Source: Salticus scenicus (Eukaryota > Arthropoda > Arachnida > Araneae > Salticidae). From it: a stretch of 64,000 bases of DNA. Of this stretch, positions 51,585 to 63,144 are shown in pieces. The stretch is taken from positions 62,001 to 126,000 of the forward strand of contig CAWVNO010000530.1 of the NCBI GenBank assembly GCA_963930645.1, written 5' to 3'. The translations under genes and the position numbers were made by a program. The stretch's first letter is position 1. Each line of letters begins with the position of its first letter. The notes under the pieces were generated by a model that saw only the letters and a list, made by a program, of their open reading frames with translations, ran no database searches and was not told where the DNA came from.

Positions 51585-51905
51585 AATGTGACCTTGAACA
51601 CATCTTCAAGGACGGAGTAGTATCTGTAACTTGGCGGATTCATTTATTCAACATTAGTTTTTCCGTGTAACCTATATATAGAATCGCTAACGTACCCGCA
51701 TCTCATTTTGTCTCGACGTCTGCCGACAACAGTCATCTAAATATCCGTTTGGAAAGCCTGGTTTGGCTCTATATAAACATTAGCATTGCTGGCCTACCAG
51801 GTCTAAAGAAATCATTGAGTCCATCCAAAATTATTTTCGTGACTAGATTATAGGGTCTGGCAAACCATCTGCATAATCATATAAATTTTCAGCACCTATA
51901 ATCGA
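49816..51905. repeat. Gene-free: two nested A/T palindromes, orphan promoter, dispersed block
   Basis: A/T hairpins 50206-50255 and 51526-51584, each in mirrored arms of 100-200 bases. Orphan TATAAATAGCGG near 50832 and decayed gene-like text to 51060 related to 22880-22960. Dispersed block 51230-51425. No intact gene. Confidence 0.6.
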
Positions 51906-52013
51906 GTATGAAATAAAATATTTTTTTTATCTGTATTTAAACATGCAGACATTTCCGCGAAGCGGAAATGTCTGCATGTTTAAATACAGATAAAAAAAAT
52001 ATTTTATTTCATA
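51906..52013. repeat. About 100-base palindrome with GAA loop
   Basis: The most perfect copy: arms of ~50 bases from GTATGAAATAAAATA to its complement around GCGAAGC. Confidence 0.92.
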
Positions 52014-52472
52014 TCTTTTAAATTCTAATGTCTAAATTTACAATATTAGGATATTTTTTTTTTTTTTTTTTAAATTTATAGAATACTCACAGGTTGCATT
52101 TTGTTTTTTCGACAACGAGATTTGATAGAGGGGCTTAGGCTTTGAAAATATTAACTGGACTCTCTCCAAGCAACAATTTTATTTTCTTAAATGTAACTTA
52201 ATTTTTTCGTTTTTACAGATTACCTTATGAAGGCTCAGTCTTTGAAAATAATGACTGGATCTATATAAGCATTAGCAAAATCATTTAAATACTAATGTCT
52301 AAATTTACAATATTAGAATAAAATCTTGTAAACTGACAGGATACTCATGGGTTGGATTTGGTTTTCTCGACAACTTGAAGATTATTTGGAAAAGAACTAA
52401 TGTTGAATAAATTAAATTAGCTTCGTCAAGTCCGTCCTTGAAGTTGCGTCAAGGTCACACTAAAAAAAAAAA

Positions 52473-52511
<39 letters not shown>

Positions 52512-52918
52512 GTATCCTTGAGCATATCTTCAAGGACGGACTTCATTTATTCGATATTAGTTTTTTTTTCGTTTGATCTATATATAGAATGGCTAACGTA
52601 CCCACATTGTCTCGCCAACAACAGTCTAGTAAAATCTTTTAAATTCTAATGTCTAAATTTACAATATTAGCATAAAGTCTTGTAAATTAAATCTGCTGCG
52701 TCTTGCTGTAAAAATATACATTCTGTATGTCGATTCAAGTCATAGCTGCGATCTTCTTCTGTGGCTAATCTTTCAGCATTTGATTTTTCCAACGTCGGCA
52801 CTAATTTTCAAATACGCAGATCCGTTGTAATATTTAAGTCATTAGTTTTATCGTTTTCTGGAATCCATTCTTTGCGTTGTCTTCAAGATTTTGTATAGGA
52901 TATATATTAACGAAACCA
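52014..52918. repeat. Gene-free: splice-like module and A/T hairpin
   Basis: TTTTTTCGTTTTTACAG/ATTACC at about 52202-52224; A/T hairpin 52462-52509; 52690-52918 is the unique 3' flank of the RING-H2 gene and contains no ORF. Confidence 0.55.
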
Positions 52919-53164
52919 TTAATGCCATATGAATTCTTTGTAAGCAAGAAACCTTAAATATTTTTTATTGTAGATTTCAGCTTCACTTGCCTCGTTTCTA
53001 CAATAGGGGCAACGCTTCGAAAATTTAAACCAAACCATGATGCATTGCATGTGAAAAGTATGGTTGCATGACAATCTGAGACCTTTTCGTTTAAACAGTC
53101 TTATGGTTCTCAGACATATGGAACACTCAAGCTTAGATGCGTCGGACTTGGGTGCAGACATCAT
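52919..53164 (-). CDS. RING-H2 protein, IR2 left copy
   Basis: 81 residues from the first of two adjacent ATGs. C14, C17, C33, H35, H38, C41, C52, C55 give a textbook C3H2C3 RING (CSIC...CNHTFHMQC...CPYC), so it is probably a small E3 ubiquitin ligase. An in-frame ATG six codons upstream in the right copy is GTG here, supporting the downstream start. One residue differs from the right copy (MMSAP against MMSSP). TATATAAAG on the minus strand at 53211-53219 lies 47 bases upstream. The only convincing gene in the IR2 arms. Confidence 0.88.
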   Translation of the reverse strand: MMSAPKSDASKLECSICLRTIRLFKRKGLRLSCNHTFHMQCIMVWFKFSKRCPYCRNEASEAEIYNKKYLRFLAYKEFIWH

Positions 53165-53218
53165 AGAAACGCTTAAAAGCACAAATGATTCGATAGCGCT
53201 GAGCTCTGGACTTTATAT

Positions 53219-53368
53219 ACCTGACACTGTTGCATAAACGTTTTCCATGAAAACAGGATGTGATAAAGTTATTTATAGGCTGTGATATTTTCACTGTCAG
53301 TACTTATAATATGCTCCGCCCACGTGACCCTATAAAAAATTATACGACCTTGAAAAAAAAAAAAAAAA

Positions 53369-53410
<42 letters not shown>

Positions 53411-53528
53411 GTCGCGTGGGCGGAGCATTTTCTAAGCACTGACTTGGCTATATATAAACCCGTGTAAGCGACGTATTGTCGCAACTTGTTTCGGTCAGCC
53501 GACATTGCCACACCTTGTCATATTAAAG
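53219..53528 (+). promoter_or_regulatory. Loop promoter with Egr-type box
   Basis: A/T hairpin 53354-53407, GCGTGGGCGG (53414-53423, a full Egr/Krox GCGTGGGCG), TATATATAA (53450-53458). The arms mirror around the hairpin (TGCTCCGCCCACG / CGTGGGCGGAGCA). Confidence 0.72.
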
Positions 53529-53945
53529 ATGGCTGACAACGAAAATGTAAAAAATTCTAGTTTTAGCATTTTTCAAACACGTAACGAAAGCGCAATGCAA
53601 AAGTTGAAATTAAAGGTGGAATCTGTCGAAAAAGAAAACGTAGAATTAAAAGAAAAGCTGGTACGTGTCCAAAGTGAACATAGATGTTTTTATGAATTTC
53701 TTTCTAATATACATGGCGAAATAAATGATTTGAAAGGGAATAAAAACACCTCAGAAAAGGAAATTATCAGCTTGAGGGAAGAAAATATCATCTTGAAAAC
53801 AGATATTGAAGACTTAAAATTAGAAAGTGTCAACTTAAAATTAGATATTGCCAACATTGAAAGAGAGACAGGCAACATAAAATACAAAATTGCAGACTTA
53901 AAATTTAAAATTGCAACGCTTAAACGAAAATTGTTAGCATATTAA
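53529..53945 (+). CDS. Coiled-coil protein in the IR2 loop
   Basis: 138 residues from the ATG (an in-frame TTG upstream is not needed). Starts MADN like 44742-45398, then is almost wholly heptad repeats (VEKENVELKEKL, SLREENIILKTDIEDLKLE, NLKLDIANIE). No finger or core. It resembles the tail of the zinc-finger family and may be another derivative able to pair with it; otherwise a stand-alone coiled coil. Function unknown. Confidence 0.85.
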   Translation: MADNENVKNSSFSIFQTRNESAMQKLKLKVESVEKENVELKEKLVRVQSEHRCFYEFLSNIHGEINDLKGNKNTSEKEIISLREENIILKTDIEDLKLESVNLKLDIANIERETGNIKYKIADLKFKIATLKRKLLAY

Positions 53946-54283
53946 AAGGAGCATTTTCTAAGCACTGACAGTGAATGTCTTTTTTTTTAATTCTACCAAT
54001 TTTATTTTTTTCAAGCCTTGTACAAATATGTAATGTCAAATATATTAACCGTGACTGGTGTCGTGAATTTATATAAGCATTAGCAAAATCATTTAAATTC
54101 TAATGCCTAAATTTACAACATTAGAATAAAATCTTGTAAATTTATAGGATACTCACGGGTTGGATTTGGTCTTTTCGACAACTTGAAGATTATTTGGAAA
54201 AGAACTAATGTTGAATAAATGAAGTTTGCTTCGTCAAGTTCGTCCTTGAAGTTGCGTCAAGGTCACACGAAAAAAAAAAAAAA

Positions 54284-54325
<42 letters not shown>

Positions 54326-55903
54326 GTGGGCGTGGCTTTGATATATATAGGATGGCTAACATGCCCACACATCATTCTCTCTCGACATCTGCCAACAACA
54401 GTTTTCAAGTTATCATGTCTCCGTCTGTACTTTCAAATTTGTCAAAATTTTCTATCTGATATCTTACAGTACATTTTCTGAAACGCGTAACAAAATAAAG
54501 TCCAATTGAAAATATCAAAGTCTAAACCCTGATTTGAAAATCTGTAAAACTTAGAAAAAAAAAATTTTGAAATTGTTTTTTTTTAAAGTTAGAAATTGAC
54601 AATGTGAAGCTTAAGAAATGGATCATTAAAAATGTAACGGTATACTGTTTCTTCAAATATAGGATTGAGATGTGTTAAATCAGTTTACAAATAAAATATT
54701 AGTTTACATAAATTTGACGTTAATTTGAAACAATGAGTCGATATCTGCATCGTTTGGATATTTCCATTTTTTAAATAGACAGTTTTATACGAAATGTATT
54801 TTGTTATTAATATTTTACCAACAAGAGTCGCTATTTTATAGATTTGATACTCTGATCCCTAAGGTCATTTTTTCTAATTTTTGCGACTAAATACATCATT
54901 TTTTATAATGCCAGAGTTGGTCTCAGAGGTTACATGGTACTCGATTAGAAAATATGTAGCGTTTTGTCTTTCAAATTAGAAAAAATGATTTTTGAAAAAG
55001 ACATAAATATTTATGTTATCGTATACGATACCGTTTTAGTACTGGAACAGGTTTTAAATTTTCGTGGTCAAAACTAGGGTGTTGAATTCCCGTAAAATGT
55101 ATATGACCAAAAGAGGCTTCGAGCAGCGACTGCATAATGGTTAAAGCATGAATTAATGAATCGAGCACTGACTGCATAATTTTTAAAGCATATCTTAATG
55201 TATAGAGCGTTGAACAAATAAGGGGGGATATATGTAACAAAAACCTCGAGCTTTAAACAAACAAATAGTTGGGCAAATTTGAGCAAAACAAAAAGCCTCG
55301 AGCATTGAACAAACAAATAGTTGGGCAAATTTGAGCAAAACAAAAAGCCTCGAGCATTGAACAAACAAAGGGCATATGTGTAACAAAAAGCCACGAGCAA
55401 GCGCGGCAGAATGTAGAGAGCAAAAAAGTATGTAGAAATATAATATAAGCAATATTTGCATGGTTTAAATTCATTCAAAAACCTTCGAGCATCTATAGAG
55501 AGGCTATATTTTGTTTTTAAGTAAAATATTTAGTATATATATCGTTTCTTATATTAAGCCCTCAGATGGTAGTCTGTAAAACGTGTTGTTAAAAAAGTGT
55601 GTCTGAACTTGAAAAATTTTATAATAGCCAGCAAAGCTAATGATTATGTATAGCCAACCCAAGCCATAGGCATTTCTATAGCGGATCGAAGATATTGCAG
55701 CCATATTTAGGTTAAATATATAATGTAATGCAGATACAGGTCAGCCCGTTTCAATTTTATCATATTGCTCAAACACATTACGAGACATATTGACTAGACA
55801 ACTGTTGCTGACAAATGTTGAGAGACAATAAGAGTGTGGAGACAAATAGATAATTATATATAGCTAGTCAAGTTTCAAGGTCACACGAAAAAAAAAAAAA
55901 AAA

Positions 55904-55948
<45 letters not shown>

Positions 55949-56003
55949 TGGCCTTGAACCTTGACTGGCTATATATATGTTTTCCTGGAAAACGTTTATC
56001 AGT
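53946..56003. other. IR2 loop, gene-poor part
   Basis: A/T hairpin 54271-54322 followed by GTGGGCGTGGC and TATATATAGG with no ORF (orphan promoter). 54420-55230 is unique AT-rich DNA in which I see nothing. 55240-55395 is a tandem repeat. 55500-55880 is AT-rich. A/T hairpin 55888-55947 with TCAAGGTCACACG; then the promoter of the right RING gene. Confidence 0.55.
55240..55395. repeat. 52-base tandem repeat
   Basis: Two and a half units containing CCTCGAGCATTGAACAAAC and TTGGGCAAATTTGAGCAAAA. The overlapping Cys/Phe-rich ORFs on the other strand are repeat translation. Confidence 0.85.
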
Positions 56004-56010
56004 ATATAAA
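56003..56010 (+). promoter_or_regulatory. TATA box of the right RING-H2 gene
   Basis: TATATAAA, 47 bases before the ATG at 56058; the inner edge of IR2 runs through it. Confidence 0.7.
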
Positions 56011-56057
56011 GTCCAGAGCTCAGCGCTATCGAATCATTTATGCTTTTAAGCGTTTCT

Positions 56058-56303
56058 ATGATGTCTTCACCCAAGTCCGACGCATCTAAGCTTGAGTGTT
56101 CCATATGTCTGAGAACCATAAGACTGTTTAAACGAAAAGGTCTCAGATTGTCATGCAACCATACTTTTCACATGCAATGCATCATGGTTTGGTTTAAATT
56201 TTCGAAGCGTTGCCCCTATTGTAGAAACGAGGCAAGTGAAGCTGAAATCTACAATAAAAAATATTTAAGGTTTCTTGCTTACAAAGAATTCATATGGCAT
56301 TAA
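56058..56303 (+). CDS. RING-H2 protein, IR2 right copy
   Basis: 81 residues, same RING-H2 layout as the left copy. An additional in-frame ATG at 56040 would add six residues, but it is not conserved. Both copies keep all eight metal ligands, suggesting both are functional. Confidence 0.88.
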   Translation: MMSSPKSDASKLECSICLRTIRLFKRKGLRLSCNHTFHMQCIMVWFKFSKRCPYCRNEASEAEIYNKKYLRFLAYKEFIWH

Positions 56304-56713
56304 TGGTTTCGTTAATATATATCCTATACAAAATCTTGAAGACAACGCAAAGAATGGATTCCAGAAAACGATAAAACTAATGACTTAAATATTACAACGG
56401 ATCTGCGTATTTGAAAATTAGTGCCGACGTTGGAAAAATCAAATGCTGAAAGATTAGCCACAGAAGAAGATCGCAGCTATTACTTGAATCGACATACAGA
56501 ATGTATATTTTTACAGCAAGACGCAGCAGATTTAATTTACAAGACTTTATGCTAATATTGTAAATTTAGACATTAGAATTTAAAAGATTTTACAAGACTG
56601 TTGTTGGCGAGACAATGTGGGTACGTTAGCCATTCTATATATAGATCAAACGAAAAAAAAACTAATATCGAATAAATGAAGTCCGTCCTTGAAGATATGC
56701 TCAAGGATACATT

Positions 56714-56744
<31 letters not shown>

Positions 56745-57202
56745 TTTTTTTTTTTAGTGTGACCTTGACGCAACTTCAAGGACGGACTTGACGAAGCTAA
56801 TTTAATTTATTCAACATTAGTTCTTTTCCAAATAATCTTCAAGTTGTCGAGAAAACCAAATCCAACCCATGAGTATCCTGTCAGTTTACAAGATTTTATT
56901 CTAATATTGTAAATTTAGACATTAGTATTTAAATGATTTTGCTAATGCTTATATAGATCCAGTCATTATTTTCAAAGACTGAGCCTTCATAAGGTAATCT
57001 GTAAAAACGAAAAAATTAAGTTACATTTAAGAAAATAAAATTGTTGCTTGGAGAGAGTCCAGTTAATATTTTCAAAGCCTAAGCCCCTCTATCAAATCTC
57101 GTTGTCGAAAAAACAAAATGCAACCTGTGAGTATTCTATAAATTTTTTTTTTTAAAAAAAAATATCCTAATATTGTAAATTTAGACATTAGAATTTAAAA
57201 GA
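56304..57202. repeat. Mirror of 52020-52918
   Basis: Gene-free. A/T hairpin 56713-56755; reverse of the splice-like module near 56995-57015. Confidence 0.6.
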
Positions 57203-57310
57203 TATGAAATAAAATATTTTTTTTATCTGTATTTAAACATGCAGACATTTCCGCTTCGCGGAAATGTCTGCATGTTTAAATACAGATAAAAAAAATATTT
57301 TATTTCATAC
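57203..57310. repeat. About 100-base palindrome with TTC loop
   Basis: Mirror of 51906-52013. Confidence 0.9.
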
Positions 57311-57628
57311 TCGATTATAGGTGCTGAAAATTTATATGATTATGCAGATGGTTTGCCAGACCCTATAATCTAGTCACGAAAATAATTTTGGATGGACTCA
57401 ATGATTTCTTTAGACCTGGTAGGCCAGCAATGCTAATGTTTATATAGAGCCAAACCAGGCTTTCCAAACGGATATTTAGATGACTGTTGTCGGCAGACGT
57501 CGAGACAAAATGAGATGCGGGTACGTTAGCGATTCTATATATAGGTTACACGGAAAAACTAATGTTGAATAAATGAATCCGCCAAGTTACAGATACTACT
57601 CCGTCCTTGAAGATGTGTTCAAGGTCAC

Positions 57629-57691
<63 letters not shown>

Positions 57692-58958
57692 GTTGGTTGG
57701 TTGGTTGATTAAGTTTGTTTCTAAAGTTATATTTCTCAGTTAGTTTCTAAAGTTATATTTCTCAGTTGGTTGCTAAAGCTATATTTCTTTAGCCAATCAA
57801 ATTCATTGTAGATGGCGCTGTAGTCTATATATATATAGTATATATATAGTATATCTATTAGGGTGGGTGGGAGTGGAATTTATTTCTTCTACTGTAAGGT
57901 CATGCATAAACCAGCTCCTGCTGTCTAAACCCATTTCCTTTAAAATAGGATTGGATAGCGTTATTGATACAATATTGGCTTTGAAAGCAAGATTTTATAG
58001 ACTATTGTATGGACAAGATGTTGCACATTTTCATGAAATCAGGTCATGGGTGTTTATAGAATATTATCATGAAGCCAGACTGTTGCTGGTCATACACAAT
58101 GATTATTTGGATACGTTAGCCATTTTACATTGATATGTTAGCCATTCGGCCAATACCAATATTAGAGCCATCCGGTAGCGATTAAAGATATGCCCGAATA
58201 AATTTGGCTTGTGATTTCGTGGTATTTGATAAGGGCCATCGTGAAAATTGGAATAGATTAGAAACAGGACCCAATAACGTATTGTCTGGTCAGACATAAA
58301 CTAGAAGATATCTAATCAGCTTTTTTCAATAAACATGCTAAGACAGAATGAATGTAGCTTGAGTACGGAGCCGCTATTTATACAAAACTTAATCATTATC
58401 TCGTTAATACTATTTTCATAATTACGTTTAAATTTTTACAATATCCTGGTCAATTCAATTGCTACGTTTATCTCCCAGTCTGTTTCAAATTTTATCGAGG
58501 CCTCTTTTTAAATTTTTACGAATCCAGCTAATATTGGTATAGGTATACTGAAAATATACTGAGCTGGCAAATCCAACACTTCGCAGGACGAGATCGAATG
58601 GTCACGCAAATAATTTTGGATGGCCATTCTAATTTTGGATAGCTATTCTAATGATATGGCCATGTCGTTTCATAAATCAGTTTCATGATAACATGATTAG
58701 ATATACCGGTCACGATTTTGGATGGACGGACCCAATGAATTCTTTAGACCCGGTAGGCCAGCAATGCTAATGTTTAGAGAGCCAAGCCAGGCTTTTCCAA
58801 ACGGATATTTAGATGACTGTCGTCTGCAGACGTCGAGACAAAATGAGATGTGGGTACGTTAGCAATTCTATATATAGGTTACATGGAAAAACAAATGTTG
58901 TATAAATGAATCCGTCAAGTTACAGATCCGTCCTTGAAGATGCGTTGAAGGTCACATG

Positions 58959-58989
<31 letters not shown>

Positions 58990-60089
58990 TTTTTTTTTTT
59001 TTTTTTTTGACCTTGAACACATCTTCAAGGACGGAGCAGTATCGATAACTTGACGGAGCAAACTTAATTTATTCAACATTAGTTTTTTTCGTGTAGCCTA
59101 TATATAGAATGTCCACATCTCATTTTGTCTGCCAACAACAGTTATCTAATCCGTTTGGAAAAGCCTGGCTTGGCTGTATATAAACATTCCTCTCTCAAAT
59201 CCATTCTAATAATATGGCCTTGTCGTTTCATAAACCAGTTTCATGATAACATGATTAGATATACTGGTGACCTAATGATTTCTAGAATTTGACGGATTCA
59301 TTTACTCAACATGAGTCCAAATAATCTTCAAGTCGTCGGTAAAACATTTTAAATAAAAGCCTGTCCTATAAAATTTCTACATCGGTCCGATCTATTTTTA
59401 GCTCCAACCCTCAAGTACCGCAAATTTAGCTAGTGTATAGTTATTGCGATAAACACAGGTACAAGAGACAGTCGACAGCGATATTATTCGAGCATTCACA
59501 CTCTCTTGAAATATTTCATGTCGCATTCTCAAACACGCAAGAAGACCTTTCATGGATGAAAACAATCATGGGTAACGACAATTTTTTAACGTTTCAAGGT
59601 ATTTCAGACATAGCATAAACTATATATTTTACGTTTCAAAGGCTATGTGCGTTCGCGTTTCAATTCATACAAAATCGCATGAGAGGAGGCCATAAACGGT
59701 AGATATTTGAAACGGGCCATGCAGACATTACAAATTCAATGTGGTGACGTTAGAAATTTAACATGGGGCTCTGGGAGACATAAGTAAATATTTTAAGCTT
59801 GTATTGTAGAAATCTTATTTGAGACTTTGGAAGACATAATAAATATGTATACAGAATCATTAAGCCACAGAGGCCAGAATAAATTTGGCTCGTGATACTT
59901 AATCATCGTAAAAAAGTTTGAATAGATTAGAAACAGGATAGGATAGCGTATTGATAATCTGCCAGACATAAACTAGAGACGTTCCAATAAGCTTTTTCAA
60001 TAAATATGCTAGAAGACAGAATGAATGTAGCTTGAGTACGGAGCCGCTATTTATACAAAATATATATCAATCAACCAACCAACCAACTG

Positions 60090-60121
<32 letters not shown>

Positions 60122-60139
60122 TTTTTTTTTTTTTTTTTT
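57311..60139. repeat. Mirror of IR2 left arm 49075-51905
   Basis: Gene-free. A/T hairpins 57631-57688, 58960-59008 and 60091-60139 (the last abuts the insertion), dispersed block 57790-57995, reverse RNA-like copy near 59399-59502. The 60-90 codon ORFs are repeat translations. Confidence 0.6.
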
Positions 60140-61475
60140 AGTACGACAGGACTATTGCTTTCAATCTGTTAAATTTTGTCCGTCACCGTTTATGGTCGAT
60201 CACCTAGAATTGGCCAAAAATACTAATTATTTATAATGTTACCATTTAGTTTTGTTACTCGTCTTTAAATATTCTGTCCAATTTGAAAGAACTTTTATGT
60301 TTTTTAAAATTGAAGAGGCAAAAATTTTGAAGCAACAATTTTATTTTCTTAAATGTGGTTTATTACAGATTACCTTATGAAGTCTTAGTTTTTTCCTAAT
60401 ATCTTCAGGGCCTTAAGTTTCTAATAGCCTATGTTGACTTTCTAATGTCTTCATGTTGAGTTTCCAATGGTCTATGTTTAATTTCTAATGTCTGCATGGC
60501 CTATGTTGAATTTCTAATGTGTACATTCTAATGTTTAAGTTTCTAATAGCCTATGTTGCATTTCTAATGTCTACATTCTAATGTTTAAGTTTCTAATAGC
60601 CTATGTTGCATTTCTAATGTCTACATTCTAATGTTTAAGTTTCTAATAGCCTATGTTGAATTTCTAATGTCTACATTCTAATGTTTAAGTTTCTAATAGC
60701 CTATGTTGCATTTCTAATGTCTACATTCTAATGTTTAAGTTTCTAATAGCCTATGTTGAATTTCTAATGTCTACATTCTAATGTTTAAGTCTCTAATAGC
60801 CTATGTTGAATTTCTAATGTCTACATTCTAATGTTTAAGTCTCTAATAGCCTATGTTGAATTTCTAATGTCTACATTCTAATGTTTAAGTCTCTAATAGC
60901 CTATGTTGAATTTCTAATGTCTACATTCTAATGTTTAAGTCTCTAATAGACTATGTTGAATTTCTAATGTCTACATTCTAATGTTTAAGCCTCTAATAGC
61001 CTATGTTGAATTTCTAATGTCTACATTCTAATGTTTAAGTCTCTAATAGCCTATGTTTAATTTCTAATGTCTACATTCTAATGTTTAAGCCTCTAATAGC
61101 CTATGTTGAATTTCTAATGTCTACATTCTAATGTTTAAGTCTCTAATAGCCTATGTTGAATTTCTAATGTCTACATTCTAATGTTTAAGTCTCTAATAGC
61201 CTATGTTGAATTTCTAATGTCTACATTCTAATGTTTAAGTCTCTAATAGCCTATGTTGAATTTCTAATGTCTACATTCTAATGTTTAAGTCTCTAATAGC
61301 CTATGTTGAATTTCTAATGTATACATTCTAATGTTTAAGTCTCTAATAGCCTATGTTGAATTTCTAATGTCTACATTCTAATGTTTAAGTCTCTAATTTT
61401 TTCCCTTTAATATTGGGTGTAGGCGTAGCAATAGTCCTGTCGTACTAAACTAAATTCTGTCACAGACAGAATTCT
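60140..61475. mobile_element. Insertion with 20-base terminal inverted repeats and 50-base tandem array
   Basis: AGTACGACAGGACTATTGCT at the left end is exactly mirrored by AGCAATAGTCCTGTCGTACT at 61427-61447. The left arm of IR2 has no counterpart; there the A/T hairpin is uninterrupted. Between the ends lie ~200 bases of unique DNA and a tandem array. A 9-base-arm palindrome AATTCTGTC-ACA-GACAGAATT (61453-61473) follows the right end. No transposase is encoded, so it is non-autonomous (MITE-like) if mobile. A target duplication cannot be judged because it sits in a T tract. Confidence 0.6.
60390..61397. repeat. 50-base tandem array inside the insertion
   Basis: About 18 near-identical units (CTCTAATAGCCTATGTTGAA, TTTCTAATGTCTACATTCTA, ATGTTTAAGT) from about 60505, preceded by degenerate units. 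Early units have TTTCTAATAG, later ones CTCTAATAG, so variants have spread along the array. Confidence 0.92.
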
Positions 61476-61502
61476 TTTTTTTTTTTTTTTTTTTTCAAAA
61501 CC

Positions 61503-61536
<34 letters not shown>

Positions 61537-62654
61537 GTTGGTTGGTTGGTTGATTGATATGATGGTTGATATGATGGTTGGTTTCTAAAGTTATATTTCT
61601 CAATTGGTTTCTAAAGTTATATTTCTCAGTTGGTTGCTAAATTTATATTTCTTTATCCAATCAGATTCATTGTAGATGGCGCTGTAGTCTATATATATAG
61701 TATATATATAGTATATCTATTAGGGTGGGTGGGAGTGGAATTTATTTCTTCTACTGTAAGGTCATGCATAAACTAGCTCCTGATGTCTAAACCCATTTCC
61801 TTTAAAATTGGATGGGATAGCGTTATTTATACAATATTGGCTTTGAAAGCAATCTGGAATTACCAATCTCCAAATAAATAAATTAATTTACGCATTAGAA
61901 TTTAAATTATTTTGCTAATGCTTATATAGATCCACGACACCAATCAATATTTTCAAAGACTAAGCCTTCATAAGGTAATCTGTAAAAACGAAAAAATTAA
62001 GTCGTATTTAAGAAAATAAAATTGTTGCTTGGAGAGAGACCAGCTAATATTTTCAAAGCCTAAGTCCCTCTATCAAAACGTGTTGTCGAAAAAATAAACC
62101 CGTGAGTATCCTATAAATTAAAACCGCTACTCTTGTCATTGGCAAACGAATGGCATCTCGTTAATACTATTTTCATAATTACGTTTAAATTTTTAGAATA
62201 TGGGTTGCTACTCTCTACGTGTTCGGTTTTCCTGGTCTGCAGTTCATCTACTATGTTTATCTCCCAGCCTCTTTCAATTTTATCGAGGCCTCTTTTAAAT
62301 TTTTATGGATCCAGCCAATATTGATATAGGTATTCTGAGCTGGCAAATCCAACACTTCGCAGGACGAGATCGAATAGTCACGAAAATAATTTTGGATGGC
62401 CATTCTAATTTTGGATAGCTATTCTAATGATATGGCCATGTCGTTTCATAAACTAGTTTCATGATAACATGATTAGATATACTGGTCATGGATGGACGGA
62501 CCCAATGACTTCTTTAGACCCGGTAGGCCAGCAATGCTAATGTTTAGAGAGCCAAGCCAGGCTTTTCCAAGCGGATATTTAGATGACTGCAGACGTCGAG
62601 ACAAAATGAGATGTGGGTACGTTAGCGATTCTATATATAGGTTACATGGAAAAA
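61476..62654. repeat. Mirror of IR2 left arm 47940-49120
   Basis: Rest of the interrupted A/T hairpin (to 61533), GGTTGGTTGGTTG arm, dispersed block 61655-61860, reverse splice-like module near 61975-62000. No gene. Confidence 0.6.
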
Positions 62655-62764
62655 GAAATAGAAATAAAATATTTTTTTTATCTGTATTTAAACATGCAGA
62701 CATTTCCGCGAAGCGGAAATGTCTGCATGTTTAAATACAGATAAAAAAAATATTTTATTTCATA
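62655..62764. repeat. About 100-base palindrome with GAA loop
   Basis: Mirror of 47835-47936. Confidence 0.9.
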
Positions 62765-63098
62765 CTCGATTATAGGGGCTGAAAATTTATATGATTATGC
62801 AGATGGCTTGCCAAACCCTATAATTTAGTCACGAAAATAATTTTGGATGGACCCAATGATTTCTTTAGATCTGGTAGGCCAGCAATGCTAATGTTTATAT
62901 AGAGCCAAGCCAGGCTTTCCAAACGGATATTTAGATGACTGTCATCTGCAGACGTCAAGACAAAATGAGATGTGGGTACGTTAGCGATTCTATATATAGG
63001 TTACATGGAAAAAACTAATGTTTGAACAATCCGTCAAGTTATAGATACTGCTCCGTCCTTGAAGATGTGTTGAAGGTCACACGAAAAAAAAAAAAAAA

Positions 63099-63144
<46 letters not shown>

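Larger units (their letters stand above)
46592..53218. repeat. Large inverted repeat IR2, left arm
   Basis: Mirrors 56004-64000; x pairs with about 109214-109222 minus x near the loop and about 110592 minus x outside, the ~1.38 kb jump being an insertion in the right arm. 46592 is only the point matching the window end; the arm may start earlier. Confidence 0.92.

Noticed and set aside
55016..55478. Overlapping Cys/Phe-rich ORFs
   Set aside because: They arise from the 52-base tandem repeat in three frames at once; no start context or promoter.
60390..61397. CRISPR array
   Set aside because: Units are contiguous with no variable spacers, and the gene setting is eukaryotic-viral with no cas genes.
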